From: Flavobacterium sp. UMI-01
Lineage (GTDB): Bacteria > Bacteroidota > Bacteroidia > Flavobacteriales > Flavobacteriaceae
Length of the DNA stretch: 64,000 bases
Direction: 5' to 3'
Assembly (NCBI RefSeq): GCF_019656315.1
Contig: NZ_BPLU01000009.1
Span: forward strand, 1 to 64,000
The notes under the pieces were generated by a model. It was given only the letters and a program-made list of their open reading frames with translations. It did no database searches and was not told the DNA's origin. Both the position numbers and the translations under genes were made by a program. Below are positions 62,409 through 64,000 of this stretch, piece by piece; position 1 is the first letter of the stretch, and each line of letters begins with the position of its first letter.

Positions 62409-64000
62409 ATGTTTGATATTTCTGCATTAAAAGAAATGAAGCTAACTGAGCTTCAAGAAATAGCTAAAGCAGCTAAAACAATAAAATTTAATGGTGTCAA
62501 AAAAGAGACTTTAATAGGTCTAATTTTAGACCATCAAGCCAGTGTAAAAGGGGATTCAGCTACTGAAATGAACAAGGAAACAGCTAGTAGCGAAGCTGAT
62601 AAGCCTAAAAGAACACGCATTGTTCCTGCAAAAAAAACAGCTGTTATAAAAAATAACGCTAAAGCGGATGTAGAAAAAGAAGTGCTTGCTAGCGAGTCTA
62701 TTGCTGAAGCAACTTCTGAAGGTATGGCTGAACAAGCCGTCGAAGAGGCTAATAGTGAAGGTAAAAAACAAGTAAAAAAAGGACCTAAGATTGTCAAGTT
62801 CAATAAGTCGGCTTATGAAAAAAAACTGGCTCTAAAAAAAGAAAAAGAAGAGGTTAAGGATTCAAAAGAAACAGAAGATAGTTCTGAAATTACAGAAACT
62901 CCGGTTGTTTCTGAAGCTACTAGTTCGACTAAAAAAGTCAATCCTAACCAACAAAATAAGCAAAACCAACAAAACCAACAGAATCAACAAAACCAAAATC
63001 CTAATTTTAAGAATAAGAAAAATAATTTCAGAGATGCCGATTTTGAATTTGATGGAATTATTGAAAGCGAAGGGGTGTTAGAAATGATGCCTGATGGGTA
63101 TGGTTTCTTACGTTCATCAGATTATAATTATTTGGCCTCACCTGATGATATTTATCTGTCAACCTCTCAAATTCGTCTTTTTGGATTGAAAACAGGAGAT
63201 ACTGTAAAAGGTGTAGTGCGACCGCCAAAAGAAGGAGAGAAATTTTTCCCTTTAGTACGCGTGCTTAAGATAAACGGACACGACCCGCAGGTGGTGAGAG
63301 ACAGAATTTCATTTGAACATCTAACTCCCGTTTTTCCGTCAGAAAAATTTAAATTGGCTGAAAGACAAAGTACTATTTCCACTCGTATTATAGATTTGTT
63401 TTCTCCAATAGGGAAAGGACAACGTGGAATGATTGTAGCGCAACCCAAAACGGGTAAAACCATGTTGTTGAAAGAAATTGCAAATGCGATAGCAGCCAAT
63501 CATCCAGAGGTATATTTGATAGTATTGTTGATTGACGAACGTCCAGAAGAGGTAACGGATATGCAACGTAGCGTGCGTGGAGAGGTGATTGCTTCTACTT
63601 TTGATCGTGAGCCACAAGAACACGTGAAAATTGCTAATATTGTTCTAGAGAAATCTAAAAGGTTAGTAGAATGTGGGCATGATGTGGTAGTGCTTTTGGA
63701 TTCTATTACCCGTTTAGCGAGAGCTTACAATACAGTTCAACCAGCATCAGGTAAGGTGTTGAGTGGAGGTGTTGATGCTAATGCGTTACAGAAGCCTAAA
63801 CGCTTTTTTGGAGCTGCACGTAATGTAGAAAATGGCGGCTCTTTAAGTATAATTGCTACCGCTTTGACAGAAACAGGTTCCAAAATGGATGAGGTGATTT
63901 TTGAAGAGTTTAAAGGCACAGGTAATATGGAGTTGCAATTGGATAGAAAAATTGCAAACAAACGAATTTTTCCAGCAGTGGATTTGACTTCATCAAGTAC
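62409..64000 (+). CDS. rho: Transcription termination factor Rho, partial
   Basis: Hexameric RNA/DNA helicase that ends transcription at unstructured RNA. The reading frame starts at ATG 62409 and is cut by the window end (530 codons seen). The N-terminus has the Rho N domain ([37 protein letters not shown]). A long Lys/Glu-rich, then Asn/Gln-rich insert (about residues 40-210) replaces the short E. coli linker, as is usual for Bacteroidota. The RNA-binding fold starts [22 protein letters not shown], and the ATPase domain has [17 protein letters not shown] (Walker A), [16 protein letters not shown] (Walker B) and [21 protein letters not shown]. The last residues are missing. Confidence 0.96.
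   Translation, partial: MFDISALKEMKLTELQEIAKAAKTIKFNGVKKETLIGLILDHQASVKGDSATEMNKETASSEADKPKRTRIVPAKKTAVIKNNAKADVEKEVLASESIAEATSEGMAEQAVEEANSEGKKQVKKGPKIVKFNKSAYEKKLALKKEKEEVKDSKETEDSSEITETPVVSEATSSTKKVNPNQQNKQNQQNQQNQQNQNPNFKNKKNNFRDADFEFDGIIESEGVLEMMPDGYGFLRSSDYNYLASPDDIYLSTSQIRLFGLKTGDTVKGVVRPPKEGEKFFPLVRVLKINGHDPQVVRDRISFEHLTPVFPSEKFKLAERQSTISTRIIDLFSPIGKGQRGMIVAQPKTGKTMLLKEIANAIAANHPEVYLIVLLIDERPEEVTDMQRSVRGEVIASTFDREPQEHVKIANIVLEKSKRLVECGHDVVVLLDSITRLARAYNTVQPASGKVLSGGVDANALQKPKRFFGAARNVENGGSLSIIATALTETGSKMDEVIFEEFKGTGNMELQLDRKIANKRIFPAVDLTSSS
62948..63001 (+). repeat. Asn/Gln-rich codon repeat in rho
   Basis: An imperfect tandem repeat of CAAAACCAA-type units in rho that codes [18 protein letters not shown]. 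It belongs to the disordered insert of Rho. Confidence 0.85.

Noticed and set aside
1..64000. CRISPR arrays, rRNA, tRNA and phage genes
   Set aside because: No regularly spaced repeats, no cloverleaf or rRNA signature and no capsid, tail or terminase-like protein was seen.

Overview
The window looks like a chromosomal segment of a gliding Bacteroidota, most likely Flavobacterium or a close Flavobacteriaceae relative. The reasons are the AT-rich DNA, the gldJ-porU-porV cluster of gliding motility and type IX secretion, Bacteroidota-only families (DUF2805, DUF4293, DUF4369, Rho with a long disordered insert), few Shine-Dalgarno sequences, and promoter-like TTG/TTTG...TAnnTTTG motifs. No rRNA, tRNA, CRISPR array, transposase, integrase or phage gene was seen.

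Layout: 0.3-2.0 kb, a frameshifted GH28 polygalacturonase-like lipoprotein. 2.1-10.4 kb, murF, gldJ, porU, porV. 10.5-13.8 kb, cdd and the pyruvate dehydrogenase genes pdhA and pdhC. 13.9-17.8 kb, a leftward block of lipoproteins (two META-domain, one DUF4369, one M61 peptidase). 17.9-22.4 kb, DUF2805, an EamA transporter, a DUF1501/DUF1800 pair, DUF2721. 22.5-24.4 kb, an accessory islet (MepB-like, toxin-antitoxin pair). 24.5-30.1 kb, htpG, a lipocalin-like lipoprotein, an OmpA-like lipoprotein, an orphan ABC ATPase, a FabH-type synthase. 30.1-32.8 kb, a second accessory islet with a secreted hypothetical protein and a predicted Mrr-nuclease/deoxyribosyltransferase-like fusion. 32.9-40.2 kb, argS, two MscS channels, ffh, folD. 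40.5-46.2 kb, a hypothetical gene, a sensor kinase/LytTR pair and a hybrid kinase. 46.4-53.7 kb, RluF, a hydrolase, a coiled-coil protein with nif3, lpxK, a porin-like protein, a MATE exporter. 54.3-64 kb, lpdA, an MsbA-like ABC exporter, truA, a phosphodiesterase, a NarL-type two-component pair, DUF4293 and rho (cut by the window end).

How it fits together: most genes are housekeeping. PdhA, PdhC and LpdA give three of the four pyruvate dehydrogenase chains; E1 beta is not here. PorU and PorV mature and attach type IX cargo at the outer membrane, and GldJ belongs to the linked motility machinery. Two sensor kinases with extracytoplasmic TPRs each sit beside their own regulator.

The unusual material is in the two islets and the intergenic DNA. 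Three accessory modules are each bracketed by their own short imperfect inverted repeat, which looks cassette-like. The islets share border sequences. A 105-bp element occurs three times, and its central hairpin keeps perfect pairing while its stem sequence changes. The Mrr/deoxyribosyltransferase-like protein is the best candidate for an undescribed defence gene. All assignments come from reading the sequence; no search was run.
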